This document shows, one piece after another, positions 43,836-53,236 of a DNA stretch of 64,000 nt. The position numbers and the translations under genes are program-made. Positions within the stretch are counted from its first letter, which is position 1. Every line of letters starts with the position of its first letter. Under the pieces are notes generated by a model. The model searched no databases. It was not told the origin of the DNA and saw only the letters and a program-made list of their open reading frames with translations. Origin of the DNA: Salipiger sp. H15 (GTDB lineage Bacteria > Pseudomonadota > Alphaproteobacteria > Rhodobacterales > Rhodobacteraceae); the NCBI RefSeq assembly GCF_040409955.1, contig NZ_CP123389.1, forward strand, positions 1 through 64,000, written 5' to 3'.

Positions 43836-45200
43836 TCAGCCCTTGGCGAACGGGTCATCCTCGCAGGCCAGCAGCAGGAGCAGCCAGTCCTCGTCGTCGT
43901 CGGCCGTCTCGGGGGGCGGAAGGTCGAAACCCTGTGGGCCGGGCAGCGCGGGCGGCATCGCCGTCTGGCTGGTGCCGCTGCGCGGGTCGACCCAGTGGGC
44001 GCAGAACGGCACCTTTGCGAGCGGGGCGGGCGCGAGGTGCAGCGGCTGGACGCGGGGCGAGTAGACGACGGCAAGCCGGCCGTCCGGGGCCGCGGCGCAG
44101 TCGACCTCGGCGAGCACGTTCGGCGCGCCGCAGAGCGCGGTTTCGGCGTCGCTGCGCAGGGTCCACCAGGGGATCGCCTCGAAGAATTCGCGCAGGTGCG
44201 TCATGCTGACCGAGCCGGGGCTGGACAGCTCCTCCCGCCAGTCGCGCGGCGCGGCGAAGAGGCCCTGCCGGGTGAAATGCCAGATCGGGTTGTTGCCGAA
44301 GACCTGCCCGGCCGCCCCCGCCATGATCGCGCCGTAAGCCGCCTTGCGCAGCGACCGGGGGGTGGCGTCCCGTTCGTTTTCGTAGCGGCTCTCGATCAGG
44401 ACCACCGGCAGGCCGAAGCCGCCGGCGAGGTGTTCCTCGACCTTGTCGCCGGTGTCGCCGTAGGTGTAGGCCGTGTCGAGGTCGAGCCACGGCGCGCCCC
44501 GCCAGAACGCGGCCGTGACGGTATCCCGGTTCGAATGCACGGTCTGAAGCGCACCGGGCTGCGCGGCGTCGATGGCCTCGGCCATGGCGGTGACGAGCGT
44601 CTTGTCCGGCACATCCCAGTCCCCGCCATGGGTCCAGACGATATTGTCGAGATCGCCGAAGGTCCGGGCGAGATAACCGGCATAGCCTGCAAGCCGTTCG
44701 GGCCCCGCCTCGGTCATCTCCTGCCACCAGCCCTGCGAGCCACCGTTCACCCCGACATAGGCGGGCGCGAGGAAGACGAGAAAGCCCAGATCCCGCGCGC
44801 GTTGCAGGACCGCATGGGCATGGGCGAAATAGGCCGGGTCGGGCATGTCGAAACGCCCCGGCAACTCGAAAGGCGCGACACCCTCGGCGTTGGCCGGGGC
44901 ATTGGTGCTGAATTCATGCTCGATCAGGTTGACCAGCAAGGCGTTGAAGCCGCGCGCCTTGCGGTCCTGCAGGTAGACCTCGGCCTGCTCGAGGGTCAGC
45001 TCGGCGATCAGCGACCAGGCGGTGTCGCCGTTGACGAGAAAGGGCAGCCCGTCCCGGTCGACAAGATGGCTGCCATCGCCGGACACCGCGAGGGGAAAGG
45101 CCGCCGGCCCCTTTCCGGCAGGATCGGCGGCCTGCGTGTCATGCGCCGCGACAAGCCCGGCAAGGACCAGCAGAAGCGCGCAGCCCCACCTCCCCCACAT
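43836..45200 (-). CDS. Secreted DUF4038 (GH140/apiosidase-like) protein
   Basis: A 454-residue protein with a signal peptide (WGCALLLVLAGLVAAHDTQA). It then has the DUF4038 (beta/alpha)8 barrel pattern: DRDGLPFLVNGDTAWSLIAE, LLVNLIEH, NIVWTHGGDWD (acid residue near the predicted active site), TVHSNRD and VVLIESRYENE (second acid). A short C-terminal beta-sandwich follows. Relatives of GH140 remove apiose-type branches from glycans; others are uncharacterised. It starts at 45200, sharing one base with the stop of the aminotransferase gene (TGATG), so the two are coupled. A role in trimming this EPS is inferred. Confidence 0.82.
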   Translation of the reverse strand: MWGRWGCALLLVLAGLVAAHDTQAADPAGKGPAAFPLAVSGDGSHLVDRDGLPFLVNGDTAWSLIAELTLEQAEVYLQDRKARGFNALLVNLIEHEFSTNAPANAEGVAPFELPGRFDMPDPAYFAHAHAVLQRARDLGFLVFLAPAYVGVNGGSQGWWQEMTEAGPERLAGYAGYLARTFGDLDNIVWTHGGDWDVPDKTLVTAMAEAIDAAQPGALQTVHSNRDTVTAAFWRGAPWLDLDTAYTYGDTGDKVEEHLAGGFGLPVVLIESRYENERDATPRSLRKAAYGAIMAGAAGQVFGNNPIWHFTRQGLFAAPRDWREELSSPGSVSMTHLREFFEAIPWWTLRSDAETALCGAPNVLAEVDCAAAPDGRLAVVYSPRVQPLHLAPAPLAKVPFCAHWVDPRSGTSQTAMPPALPGPQGFDLPPPETADDDEDWLLLLLACEDDPFAKG

Positions 45201-46612
45201 CACCTTTTGCCCGGCGCGAGGCCATCGGGCGTGTTGTAGCGGCGGTAGACGACCTGCGAGGGCCGGCCCACGAGGTGCCTCTCGACGCCGTCCTCCAGCG
45301 CCCGGGCATAGACGCCGAGCGCGCCGTCGATCGCGGCGACGGCAAAATCGACATCCGCCTCGCTGTGGCTGTAGCTGACCACCAGCGACGGCGCGAGGAT
45401 CCCCCTGCGGATCGTCTCCTGCAGGAAGAGCGAGCGGAAGGCCTGCGAGGGCGCGCCCTCCGCGTCGAGCGTCTGGTAGGCAAGGCAGCAATCCCGCCCG
45501 ACGATGCCGACATGGCCGGTGAGCCCGTGCCGCCTGATCGCCTCCTCGGCGCCGAGGCGCAGCCGCCTGCCCATGGCGTGGACATGCGCGATCACCGGCT
45601 CGTCCCGGTAGACCCGCATCGTCTCGGCCGCGGCGGCGAGGGCATGGGTCTCCGCCCCGTGGGTGGTCGAAAGCAGGAAGACGCGCGGGAAATCGACGTG
45701 ATCGAGCCCCCCGAGCCGCATAACCTCGCGCTTGCCGGCCAGCGCCGACACCGAGAAGCCGTTGGCCATGGCCTTGCCGAAACAGGACAGGTCGGGCTCG
45801 ACACCGTAGACCTCCTGCCCGCCGCCCCGCGCCCAGCGGAAGCCGGTGATCATCTCGTCCAGAACGAAGAGCGCGCCGTTCTCGTGGGCCAGCTGCCGCA
45901 GGCCGGACAGGTAGCCCGGCGGCGGGTCATCGCCGCGCGCCGGCTCGAGGATCACCGCGGCGATCTCGCCGGGATGGCGCTCGAACAGGGCGCGGGCGCT
46001 TTCGAGATCGCCGTAGCGGAAGGACAGGGTCAGCGACTTGATGGTCTCGGGGATCCCGCCGTCGACCGGGGTCGTGCCGATGAACCAGTCGTCGGTCGAA
46101 AAGAACGGATGGTCCGCGCAGATCGCGATCTTCTCGCGGCCGGTATAGGCCCGCGCCAGCCGCATCGCGCCCGAGGTCGCATCCGAGCCGTCCTTGCAGA
46201 ACTTGACCATCTCCGCCGCCGGGATCGCCTCGAGGAAGGTCTCGGCGCAGTTGATCTCGTAGGGGGTCGGCCGGGTGAAGTTGCAGCCCACGTCCAGCGC
46301 CCTGCGCGCGGCTTCGGTCACGCGCGGAAAGCAGTGCCCGAGGCCGATGGCGCGGTTGCCCATGCCGAACTCGACATAGGCGTTGCCATCCACGTCCCAG
46401 ACCCGGCACCCCTGCCCGCGCGCGAGGAACCCGGGCGCCAGCAGCGGGTACTGATCGTCTCCCTTGGCATAGGTGTGCGCGCCGCCGGGAATGATCGCAT
46501 GCGCCCGCCGCTGGAGATTCCGGGAGAGCGGGAAGGTCTCGGCGCTGCCCGGCGTGCCCGCGGCCGCCTCGTCCGTACCGAATGTCGCGCTGGGGAATGC
46601 TTCGATCTGCAT
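45200..46612 (-). CDS. Class III aminotransferase (glutamate-1-semialdehyde aminotransferase-like)
   Basis: A 470-residue PLP enzyme. FCKDGSDATSGAMRLARAYT, VLDEMITGFRWARGGGQEVYG and the PLP lysine in CFGKAMANGFSVSAL identify the GSAM-like group. It is not the housekeeping hemL: the N-terminus and context differ, and relatives occur in sugar and lipid gene clusters, where they aminate keto groups. It resembles the aminotransferase domain in the PKS-NRPS at about 17000-18350 in class but not closely. A sugar or lipid-carrier substrate is likely. Confidence 0.83.
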   Translation of the reverse strand: MQIEAFPSATFGTDEAAAGTPGSAETFPLSRNLQRRAHAIIPGGAHTYAKGDDQYPLLAPGFLARGQGCRVWDVDGNAYVEFGMGNRAIGLGHCFPRVTEAARRALDVGCNFTRPTPYEINCAETFLEAIPAAEMVKFCKDGSDATSGAMRLARAYTGREKIAICADHPFFSTDDWFIGTTPVDGGIPETIKSLTLSFRYGDLESARALFERHPGEIAAVILEPARGDDPPPGYLSGLRQLAHENGALFVLDEMITGFRWARGGGQEVYGVEPDLSCFGKAMANGFSVSALAGKREVMRLGGLDHVDFPRVFLLSTTHGAETHALAAAAETMRVYRDEPVIAHVHAMGRRLRLGAEEAIRRHGLTGHVGIVGRDCCLAYQTLDAEGAPSQAFRSLFLQETIRRGILAPSLVVSYSHSEADVDFAVAAIDGALGVYARALEDGVERHLVGRPSQVVYRRYNTPDGLAPGKR

Positions 46613-46716
46613 GAGAAACTCTCCATGACTCCGGTGCAGGATTGTCGCGGCCCGCCCCTCTCACCAATCCACCCATTCGGCCCGGCCCCCCTCGAAAGGC
46701 GTAGTCCGCGTGCGCC
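46613..46716. other. Short spacer between aminotransferase and GT4 genes
   Basis: 104 bases between two minus-strand genes. It could hold the promoter of the aminotransferase/DUF4038 pair. No motif was recognised. Confidence 0.25.
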
Positions 46717-47916
46717 TCAGGCCCGGGCGCGGAGGGTGCGCAGGAGGTTCTTCACCGGTGCCGGCAGGTAGGTCCGCAGCCCCGGACGCAGCCCCGGAGG
46801 CAGCCGCCAGCTCGACAGGGGGAGCGGCGAGGGAAGCGGTGGTGGATCGCGGCGCAGCGTCTCGATCAGCCGGGCATACTCCCTGCCCAAGCGGTCGATG
46901 CCATAGTATCCCCGGACCTTCTCAATTGCCGCTGCCGACATCGCCTCCCGCCAAACTGGTTTCTTGGCGAGCGCATCTAGGCATTGCGCGGCGACCCGGC
47001 ACTTTCCAACCGGGAACAGCAGGCCATCGCGCTTGTCTTCAATGATCGTGCTGGTCACCCCGGGGATGTTCGACGCCACGGGGACGCAGCCGATCGCCAT
47101 GGCCTCGATCAAGACGTAGCCGAAACCTTCGAACCGCGACGGCATGATCAGCGCGTCATGCGCCGCAAGGAGGGCTGGAACCTTGTCGGGAGGTACCCCG
47201 CCAAGAAAACTCACCTGGTGCTCGAGACCCGCAAAGCTCCGGCGGAGGCGGGCGAGATCCGGACCATCTCCCGCCACGGTCAACGTTGTGGACTCGCTGC
47301 AGTAACGCAAGATCCGAGGTAGCCAAAAGACCCCTTTCGAAGCATCATCCACGCGCCCCAGGAACAACACCCGCAATTGGCCGGAAACCCCTCGGGAGAC
47401 CTGCGGCGCTGAAATTTCCGGAAGACCAAGCGCATTGTCGATCACCACGGTCCTCACTGGATCAAACCTGAAACGACGCACGAGGTCATCGCGAATGCGC
47501 CGGCTCACGCAAACGGTGGCATGCACATGCCCCTGAAGCGCTCGCGCCGCGGCATAGGTCCCTGGAGAGATGTTGTGGACGATCATTACCTTCAGGAGCG
47601 TCTCCGGCAGGTACCTTGCGAGGTTCATCGACACGTGATCGCTGAGAACGTTGATGAAGACTCCATCACAACCGGCAGTCTCGATTTCAGCGGCCATCAT
47701 CTTCGCCTGAGAGGCCTCATCCATGCCTTCCATTGGCGCAAGCGGCACACCGAATTTCAGTGTCGGCGACCAGTCGGGATCTACATCGAGTTTTTCACGC
47801 CGCGTGCGTCCCATCCAGACGACTGCAATGCCGAATGGCGCCAGGGCAGCCCGCACCTGGGTGAATACGGTGTAGGTACCGCCAAGATGAGGCGCGACAA
47901 GGAATGCAAACTTCAT
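46717..47916 (-). CDS. Glycosyltransferase family 4
   Basis: A 399-residue GT-B transferase starting at the ATG at 47916 (KFAFLVAPHLGGTYTVFTQV). LRVLFLGRVDDASKGVFWLP and the donor-site motif SRFEGFGYVLIEAMAIGCVP are typical. The gene is noticeably less GC-rich from about 46900 to its start than its 3' end and its neighbours. It is divergent from the pyruvyltransferase gene, with 247 bases between. Confidence 0.87.
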   Translation of the reverse strand: MKFAFLVAPHLGGTYTVFTQVRAALAPFGIAVVWMGRTRREKLDVDPDWSPTLKFGVPLAPMEGMDEASQAKMMAAEIETAGCDGVFINVLSDHVSMNLARYLPETLLKVMIVHNISPGTYAAARALQGHVHATVCVSRRIRDDLVRRFRFDPVRTVVIDNALGLPEISAPQVSRGVSGQLRVLFLGRVDDASKGVFWLPRILRYCSESTTLTVAGDGPDLARLRRSFAGLEHQVSFLGGVPPDKVPALLAAHDALIMPSRFEGFGYVLIEAMAIGCVPVASNIPGVTSTIIEDKRDGLLFPVGKCRVAAQCLDALAKKPVWREAMSAAAIEKVRGYYGIDRLGREYARLIETLRRDPPPLPSPLPLSSWRLPPGLRPGLRTYLPAPVKNLLRTLRARA

Positions 47917-48163
47917 CACGAAAATGATCCTCCGGTTCACCTCGCGGAGATCGCCGATCCCTTGGCTACCGCGCCTTTGTCGAGCACAACGTAGTACGTA
48001 AGGGTTTTCCCGCTCTCTGCGCAAAGGGAGGAGACCCCTAGTTCCAATGGCGGTAGGGCGCGCCAAGGGGCGCATCGATACCTCGAAGAGCGATATTCTG
48101 CCCGCGTGCTACAGGTTGCAGGTTTCACGCTGTGGGACCGCAGACACCAGCAGGAGACCGAGC
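47917..48163. promoter_or_regulatory. Divergent spacer between GT4 and pyruvyltransferase genes
   Basis: 247 bases of moderate GC that should hold promoters for both genes. No clear operator or repeat was seen. Confidence 0.35.
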
Positions 48164-49423
48164 GTGAAGATCGCACTACTGGGGCAGTTTGGCTCAGGAA
48201 ATATCGGAAACGACGGCTCATTGAAAAGCATGACGGAATATCTTCGGGAGTACGCTCCCGACGCAGATCTTCTGTGCATCTGCTCCCGCCCCGAAGAAAT
48301 TATGGCAACCATGGGGCTGGCCGCGGTCGGAATAACGAGATCCGCGTCGCTTTCCCAGGGAAGATCTCTCGTCGTTTCAAAGCTATCGAGGTTGAACCGC
48401 ATCAGACAGAATTTCGAGTATGCCTTCAGGACAGCAAAGGACTGCGACCTGATCATAGTCCCCGGCACCGGCATCCTCGACGACTTTAAAGAGCTTCCGT
48501 TCGGGTGGCCATTTTGCCTCCTGAGATGGACGACCGCGGCACGGCTTGCCCGCACGCCTGTTGCCTTCGTGAGCGTTGGGGCTGGACCGATCAACAATTG
48601 GCTGAGCCGTCGATTTCTCATCTCGGCGGCGAAGGGCACCGATTACATCTCCTACAGGGATCAGAACTCACTCGATTACATGTCCGAATACGGCTCCGCG
48701 TACAATAACTCGGTATACCCCGACATAGTGTTTCGCCAGAAGTCCCAGGAAACACGCCGGGTTAAACGTAATGCCCGAGAAAGACCCTGCATCGGGCTTG
48801 GCGTCATGAATTATTCCGGGTGGTCGAAAAGCGGGGCGAACAACCAGGAAACATATGAACGCTATATTTCCGAGATGACGCTGCTGGCCCGGTTGCTGAC
48901 ATCAGAAGGCTCACAGGTAAGGCTTCTCACGGGCGGTCGGGAAGACAGGACCGCGGTCGAGGAGATTCTCGACGCTGCCAAGCGCTGGCAAGACGAGGAG
49001 ACCTCCTCGCTGCTGGAATATAACGAAATCAATTCACTGGATGACCTGCGCGACGAGATCGCACAGACGGATATCGTCGTCGCCAGCCGGTACCACAACG
49101 TCGTCTGTAGCTTGGCGATGCTGAAGCCCACCATTTCACTTGCGTATGCATCCAAGAATGATGCGATCATGCGCGACTTCGGGCTGCAAGATTATTCCCG
49201 TTCGATCTCGAACTTTGCCGCTCGTGATATTCTTGGCCTGATCAAAATGGCTCACGCCGACGGCGCGAATATCGCCCGTCGGTCCGCAATCACGATGCGC
49301 GACTACAGGCGGCGGCTTTCCATTCAGGATCTATGCATCTTCAACTTGTTCCTGATCCGCACTCAGCGTCGTCTGGACACCACGTTCGCTCACGACTCAA
49401 GAGACGATCTGCGATGCGAATGA
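48164..49423 (+). CDS. Polysaccharide pyruvyl transferase family protein
   Basis: A 419-residue protein starting at GTG 48164, chosen because AGGAG lies 8 bases before it and the next residues (KIALLGQFGSGNIGNDGSLK) are the family N-terminus. DLIIVPGTGILDDF and the DIVVASRYHNVVCSLAMLKP segment near residue 310 are the conserved PS_pyruv_trans motifs. Such enzymes add pyruvate ketals to sugars from phosphoenolpyruvate. Its GC is lower than the surrounding EPS genes. It converges with the GT2 gene and overlaps it by 27 bases. Confidence 0.88.
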   Translation: MKIALLGQFGSGNIGNDGSLKSMTEYLREYAPDADLLCICSRPEEIMATMGLAAVGITRSASLSQGRSLVVSKLSRLNRIRQNFEYAFRTAKDCDLIIVPGTGILDDFKELPFGWPFCLLRWTTAARLARTPVAFVSVGAGPINNWLSRRFLISAAKGTDYISYRDQNSLDYMSEYGSAYNNSVYPDIVFRQKSQETRRVKRNARERPCIGLGVMNYSGWSKSGANNQETYERYISEMTLLARLLTSEGSQVRLLTGGREDRTAVEEILDAAKRWQDEETSSLLEYNEINSLDDLRDEIAQTDIVVASRYHNVVCSLAMLKPTISLAYASKNDAIMRDFGLQDYSRSISNFAARDILGLIKMAHADGANIARRSAITMRDYRRRLSIQDLCIFNLFLIRTQRRLDTTFAHDSRDDLRCE

Positions 49424-50362
49424 GCGCGGCTTCATGAGACCGGCGCGCCGCAAGATGTACCCGATCGGCGGAAACACCTTGGCGGGCCATTTCCTGCGCT
49501 GGAATGAATAGATCAGAAGCTTGAAAATTTCCTCAGGTGCAAGCCTCAGAGCGCCCGTAACGGCGGAACAGTACGCTCGCTCCCCCAGAACCCTGAGCGC
49601 GTCGTCACGCAGTTGATCGGAATTCGACAGTCGCGCGCCGTCTGCGGCGAAAAATTCCACGAAGGCTGCTTCGAATTCCATGTTCCAATGCAGCACGTTG
49701 GGAACAGACGACGATTGATTGTACGGATGACGCCGCGCATATGCCTGCATACAGTCCAGGAAGGCCGCGTTGCCCGTTGTCGCGAACCGCAGCCACATTT
49801 CGAGGTCATCCGCATGCCGAAGAGTTTGAGAATAGTGCCCTAAAGATTTCTGGACAGATGTACGAACGATCACGCTGGGACCACCAATGTAGTTTCGAGC
49901 CGCATGACATAGTCCGGCCAGCAGATCGCTTCCCATCACCGGCACCCAGCTTGCGTCACTGTTCTCGGCGGGCAATGGTGATAAGTCGCCTGCAATGCTC
50001 GAAACACGTCCATAGGTCAGGTTGATATCGGGGTGGGCCTCCAGGACGGCGGAGGCGCGTCGCAGCGCCCCCGGCACCAGCATGTCATCCGAACAGAGGA
50101 TGAGAAAATAGTCCGACCTTGCCCAATCGATGCCCTCGTTGAACGAGGCGTGCGGGCCGAGGTTGCGTGGGCGGAGGCGCAATTCCACCCGGGGGTCCTC
50201 CGCCGCGAGGGCGCGGGCAATCTCGGGGCTGTCGTCGGTCGAGGCATTGTCGACGATGAGGATCCGCAGGTCCTCCACGTCCTGCGACCTCACGCTGTCG
50301 ACGCAGGCCCGCAGGTAGCGCCCGTAGTTGTAGTTCGGGATCACGACGTCGAAGCTGGGCAT
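49397..50362 (-). CDS. Glycosyltransferase family 2
   Basis: A 321-residue GT-A enzyme from the ATG at 50362: SFDVVIPNYNYGRYLRACVD, ILIVDNASTDDS, LILCSDDMLVPGAL (metal-binding DD) and LRHADDLEMWLRFA. The N-terminal third (50040-50362) has the high GC of the flippase upstream, while the rest resembles the lower-GC block to its left. This suggests a recombination joint within the gene. It follows the flippase gene by 16 bases. Confidence 0.88.
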   Translation of the reverse strand: MPSFDVVIPNYNYGRYLRACVDSVRSQDVEDLRILIVDNASTDDSPEIARALAAEDPRVELRLRPRNLGPHASFNEGIDWARSDYFLILCSDDMLVPGALRRASAVLEAHPDINLTYGRVSSIAGDLSPLPAENSDASWVPVMGSDLLAGLCHAARNYIGGPSVIVRTSVQKSLGHYSQTLRHADDLEMWLRFATTGNAAFLDCMQAYARRHPYNQSSSVPNVLHWNMEFEAAFVEFFAADGARLSNSDQLRDDALRVLGERAYCSAVTGALRLAPEEIFKLLIYSFQRRKWPAKVFPPIGYILRRAGLMKPRSFASQIVS

Positions 50363-50378
50363 GGGGACTCCGGGGATC

Positions 50379-51824
50379 TCAGGCGGTTTTGCGAACCATG
50401 CCGAGCGCATGGTGCGAGAGGATGTTCAGTTCGGTCAGGATCGGGTGGCGCAGCAGGATGACCCCTCCGAGCCAGCCGACGAAGGCAAGGCCCGCGCAGG
50501 CCAGCGCCTGCCACATGCCGAAGGCCAGCCCCGCGCCCGAGGCCACGATCAGCGCCACGGGGCCGAGGAACGTGCAAGCAAGCACGGCGCCGCTGTGAAG
50601 CGCGACCCGCCCGAACTCGCCCCAGGTGAACCCCAGGTGGCGGCGGACGGCACGGAGCGACACGAAGGCGTAGAAGGGGATGGCGACGAACTGGCTCAGC
50701 GCCAGCGCCGTCAGACCGAGGAAGCTGGCGCTGCCGAGGATCAGCATCCCCGCGCCGCGGCCGGTGAGGCTGGCGGCCAGCGCGCTGCGATTTGCGCCGA
50801 GGGCGAAGAGCGTCGGCTGGGTCACGATGATCGGAAACCAGAAGACCGAGGCCATCGCGAGGATCCGCACGATCGGCGTCACCGCCTCCCAGCCTGCGCC
50901 GAGCGCACCGCGGACCAGCGGGCCCGCGATCAGCGCGACAAACGCGACGGCGGGGCAGAAGAGGACCGAAATGTAGCTCTGCGCCTGCAGGTAGGCCGAC
51001 TTGGCGTCCCCCCCTGCCCGTATCCGCGCCGCAAGCGCCGGGAAGGTGAAGGAGAAGACCGCCGACATCATCAGCCGGTCGGGGATCCCGCAGAGCAGGT
51101 TCGCGCGGTTGTAATAGCCGACGGCGGCGACGGGCATCACGCGGCCAAGGATGAGCTGGGGCATCGCCTCGTAGATCCGGTCGATGATCGTGGTGGTTCC
51201 CTTGACCCCGCCGAAGGACAGCACGTTGCGCCATCCGGCGAAGCTCATCCCCGCCGTCACGATATCGGGGCGGAGCGCAACGGCGCAGGCGGCCCGGACC
51301 AGGGCCCCGGCCATCTGGCCCCAGGCGATGCTCATGAAGCTCATCCCCATCGAGGCGCAGAGGATGGTGACCGCGGCGGTCACGGCGGCGGAGGCGATGT
51401 TGACCCGGGCGAGAAGGGCAAAGGCGATCTCGCGCCGCAGCAGCGCCTGGAACGGCGTCGTCAGGGTCTCGAAGAGCGCGGCAAGGCACATCACCTCGAG
51501 AAAGGCGCCGAGGCCGGGCTGGTCATAGCCTTGCGCAACCCAGCCCGAGGCGATCCAGAGCACCGCGGCGACCGCAAGATTGACGACACCCGCAAGCGTG
51601 ACCGCCGTGCCGACATCCGCGCGCGTGAGCGTCCTTTGCTGGATGAGGAACTCGGAGCTGACGAACTCCTTGGCGGTGAAGACGATCGTGCCGATGCCGA
51701 CGCCGATGGCCGAGATGCCGATCTCCTCGGGGGTCAGCAGCCGCGCCACGACGAAGACGCTCACGAACCCGAGGATCGCCACGATGAACTGTTCGACACT
51801 GGCAAAGGCGAAGGCACGACGCAT
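50379..51824 (-). CDS. Oligosaccharide flippase family protein (second copy type)
   Basis: A 481-residue, 12-to-14-helix membrane protein of the Wzx/MOP type (FVVARLLTPEEIGISAIGVG near the N-terminus, VGYYNRANLLCGIPDRLM in the middle). The ATG at 51824 has AGGATGGA about 7 bases upstream; the ATG at 51836 is an alternative. It differs from the flippase at 28835 and seems to belong to the lipopolysaccharide-exporter-like branch. It is probably co-transcribed with the GT2 gene downstream. Confidence 0.86.
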   Translation of the reverse strand: MRRAFAFASVEQFIVAILGFVSVFVVARLLTPEEIGISAIGVGIGTIVFTAKEFVSSEFLIQQRTLTRADVGTAVTLAGVVNLAVAAVLWIASGWVAQGYDQPGLGAFLEVMCLAALFETLTTPFQALLRREIAFALLARVNIASAAVTAAVTILCASMGMSFMSIAWGQMAGALVRAACAVALRPDIVTAGMSFAGWRNVLSFGGVKGTTTIIDRIYEAMPQLILGRVMPVAAVGYYNRANLLCGIPDRLMMSAVFSFTFPALAARIRAGGDAKSAYLQAQSYISVLFCPAVAFVALIAGPLVRGALGAGWEAVTPIVRILAMASVFWFPIIVTQPTLFALGANRSALAASLTGRGAGMLILGSASFLGLTALALSQFVAIPFYAFVSLRAVRRHLGFTWGEFGRVALHSGAVLACTFLGPVALIVASGAGLAFGMWQALACAGLAFVGWLGGVILLRHPILTELNILSHHALGMVRKTA

Positions 51825-51836
51825 GCAGGGATCCAT

Positions 51837-52176
51837 CCTGTTCGGGCGGCTGGCGGCCTCGGGACAGGACGCCGCCGAAGTCGCCCCTCATGGCAGGAGG
51901 CTAGCAGCGGGTCGTGACGGGCCTCCTCAACCTTTTGGCGAAATGGCGTAGTCAATTGGGGGGTATTTCAACGCGCCGGCCTTTCGGCGGGCGGCGCGGC
52001 ATCGCCGCGCTTTCCCGGGTGTCCGGCGGCCCCGGGGCGGGTCGCCCTTCGTCTGAAAGGCGTAGGTGGCGGCATTTTTTGGGGGTGTTTGCCGGGGCGA
52101 GGAACCGGTCGAGAGTGGGGGCAATGCGACGGCTCGCCGGCGCGTGAACCGCCGTTCTTGCAGGGAGATACTGTTG
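51837..52176. promoter_or_regulatory. Divergent spacer between flippase and NDP-sugar cassette
   Basis: 340 bases, GC-rich, with the promoters of the minus-strand flippase operon and the plus-strand epimerase operon expected inside. A T-run (GGCATTTTTTGGGGG near 52073) is the only visible irregularity. No gene was seen. Confidence 0.35.
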
Positions 52177-53235
52177 ATGCGCGTTCTGGTGACTGGCAAC
52201 CGTGGATATATCGGCACGGTGATGACGCCGATCCTCGCCCGGGCAGGGCACGAGGTGACGGGATATGACGTCGATCTCTACCGGCGCTGCAGCTACGCCG
52301 CCGGCGGCCCCGTGCCCGACGTGCCGACGATCGAGAAGGACGTGCGCGACGTGGAGCCCGCGGACCTCGCGGGCTTCGACGCGGTGATCCACCTCGCCGC
52401 GCTGTCCAACGATCCGCTCGGCAACCTGAACGAGCAGGTCACGCTCGACATCAACCACCTCGGCAGCGTCCGCATGGCGCGGGCGGCCAAGGCCGCCGGC
52501 GTGCGGCGGTTCCTCTTCGCCTCGTCCTGCAGCAACTACGGCCGCTCCGGCGACGCGATGATCGACGAGACCGGCGAGCTGAACCCGGTGACCGCCTACG
52601 GCCGGTCCAAGGTTCTGGCCGAGCGCGACATCGCGCAGCTGGCCGATGACGGTTTCTGCCCCACCTTCCTGCGCCCGGCCACGGCCTACGGCGTCTCGCC
52701 GCGGCTGCGGTTCGACATCGTGCTCAACAACCTCGTCGCCTGGGCCGCGACCGAGGGCGTGATCCTCCTCAAGTCGGACGGCAGCCCGCTGCGCCCGATC
52801 GTCCACATCGAGGATATCTCGCGCGCCTTTCTCGCGGCGCTCGATGCGCCCGTCGACAAGGTCTGGCGCGAGGCGTTCAACATCGGCTCGACCGGGCACA
52901 ACTACCGCATCCGCGACATTGCCGAGATCGTCGCCGACGTGGTTCCCGATTGCCGGCTCGACTTCGCCTCGGACGCGGGGCCGGACACGCGGTCCTACCG
53001 CGTCGATTTCGGCAAGCTCGCCCGGACGCTGCCCGAGGCGATCCCGCAATGGGATGCCCGCCGCGGCGCCGAACAGCTCCTCGCCGCCTACCGCATGACC
53101 CCGCTCTCGGTGGCGGAGTTCGAAGGCCCGCGCTATCAGCGCATCGGCCATATCCGAAGCCTGATGGAAGCCGGCATCCTCGGCGGTGACCTGCGCGCGC
53201 AGGGCGGAATCCACCAGCTCGCCGCGAGCGCCTGA
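52177..53235 (+). CDS. NAD-dependent epimerase/dehydratase (extended SDR)
   Basis: A 352-residue extended short-chain dehydrogenase/reductase acting on a nucleotide sugar. The NAD motif is [10 protein letters not shown], the active-site Ser-Tyr-Lys lies in ASSCSNYG and [10 protein letters not shown], and the [20 protein letters not shown] region binds the nucleotide sugar. The ATG at 52177 follows GGGAG by 5 bases. It may be a 4-epimerase or 4,6-dehydratase-like reductase. It leads a plus-strand set with the DUF4910 gene 1 base later. Confidence 0.87.
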   Translation: MRVLVTGNRGYIGTVMTPILARAGHEVTGYDVDLYRRCSYAAGGPVPDVPTIEKDVRDVEPADLAGFDAVIHLAALSNDPLGNLNEQVTLDINHLGSVRMARAAKAAGVRRFLFASSCSNYGRSGDAMIDETGELNPVTAYGRSKVLAERDIAQLADDGFCPTFLRPATAYGVSPRLRFDIVLNNLVAWAATEGVILLKSDGSPLRPIVHIEDISRAFLAALDAPVDKVWREAFNIGSTGHNYRIRDIAEIVADVVPDCRLDFASDAGPDTRSYRVDFGKLARTLPEAIPQWDARRGAEQLLAAYRMTPLSVAEFEGPRYQRIGHIRSLMEAGILGGDLRAQGGIHQLAASA

Positions 53236-53236
53236 G

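Noticed and set aside
45200..46612. Housekeeping hemL (glutamate-1-semialdehyde aminomutase)
   Set aside because: It is class III and GSAM-like, but its N-terminus and active-site surroundings differ. It is also coupled to a secreted DUF4038 gene in an EPS region.
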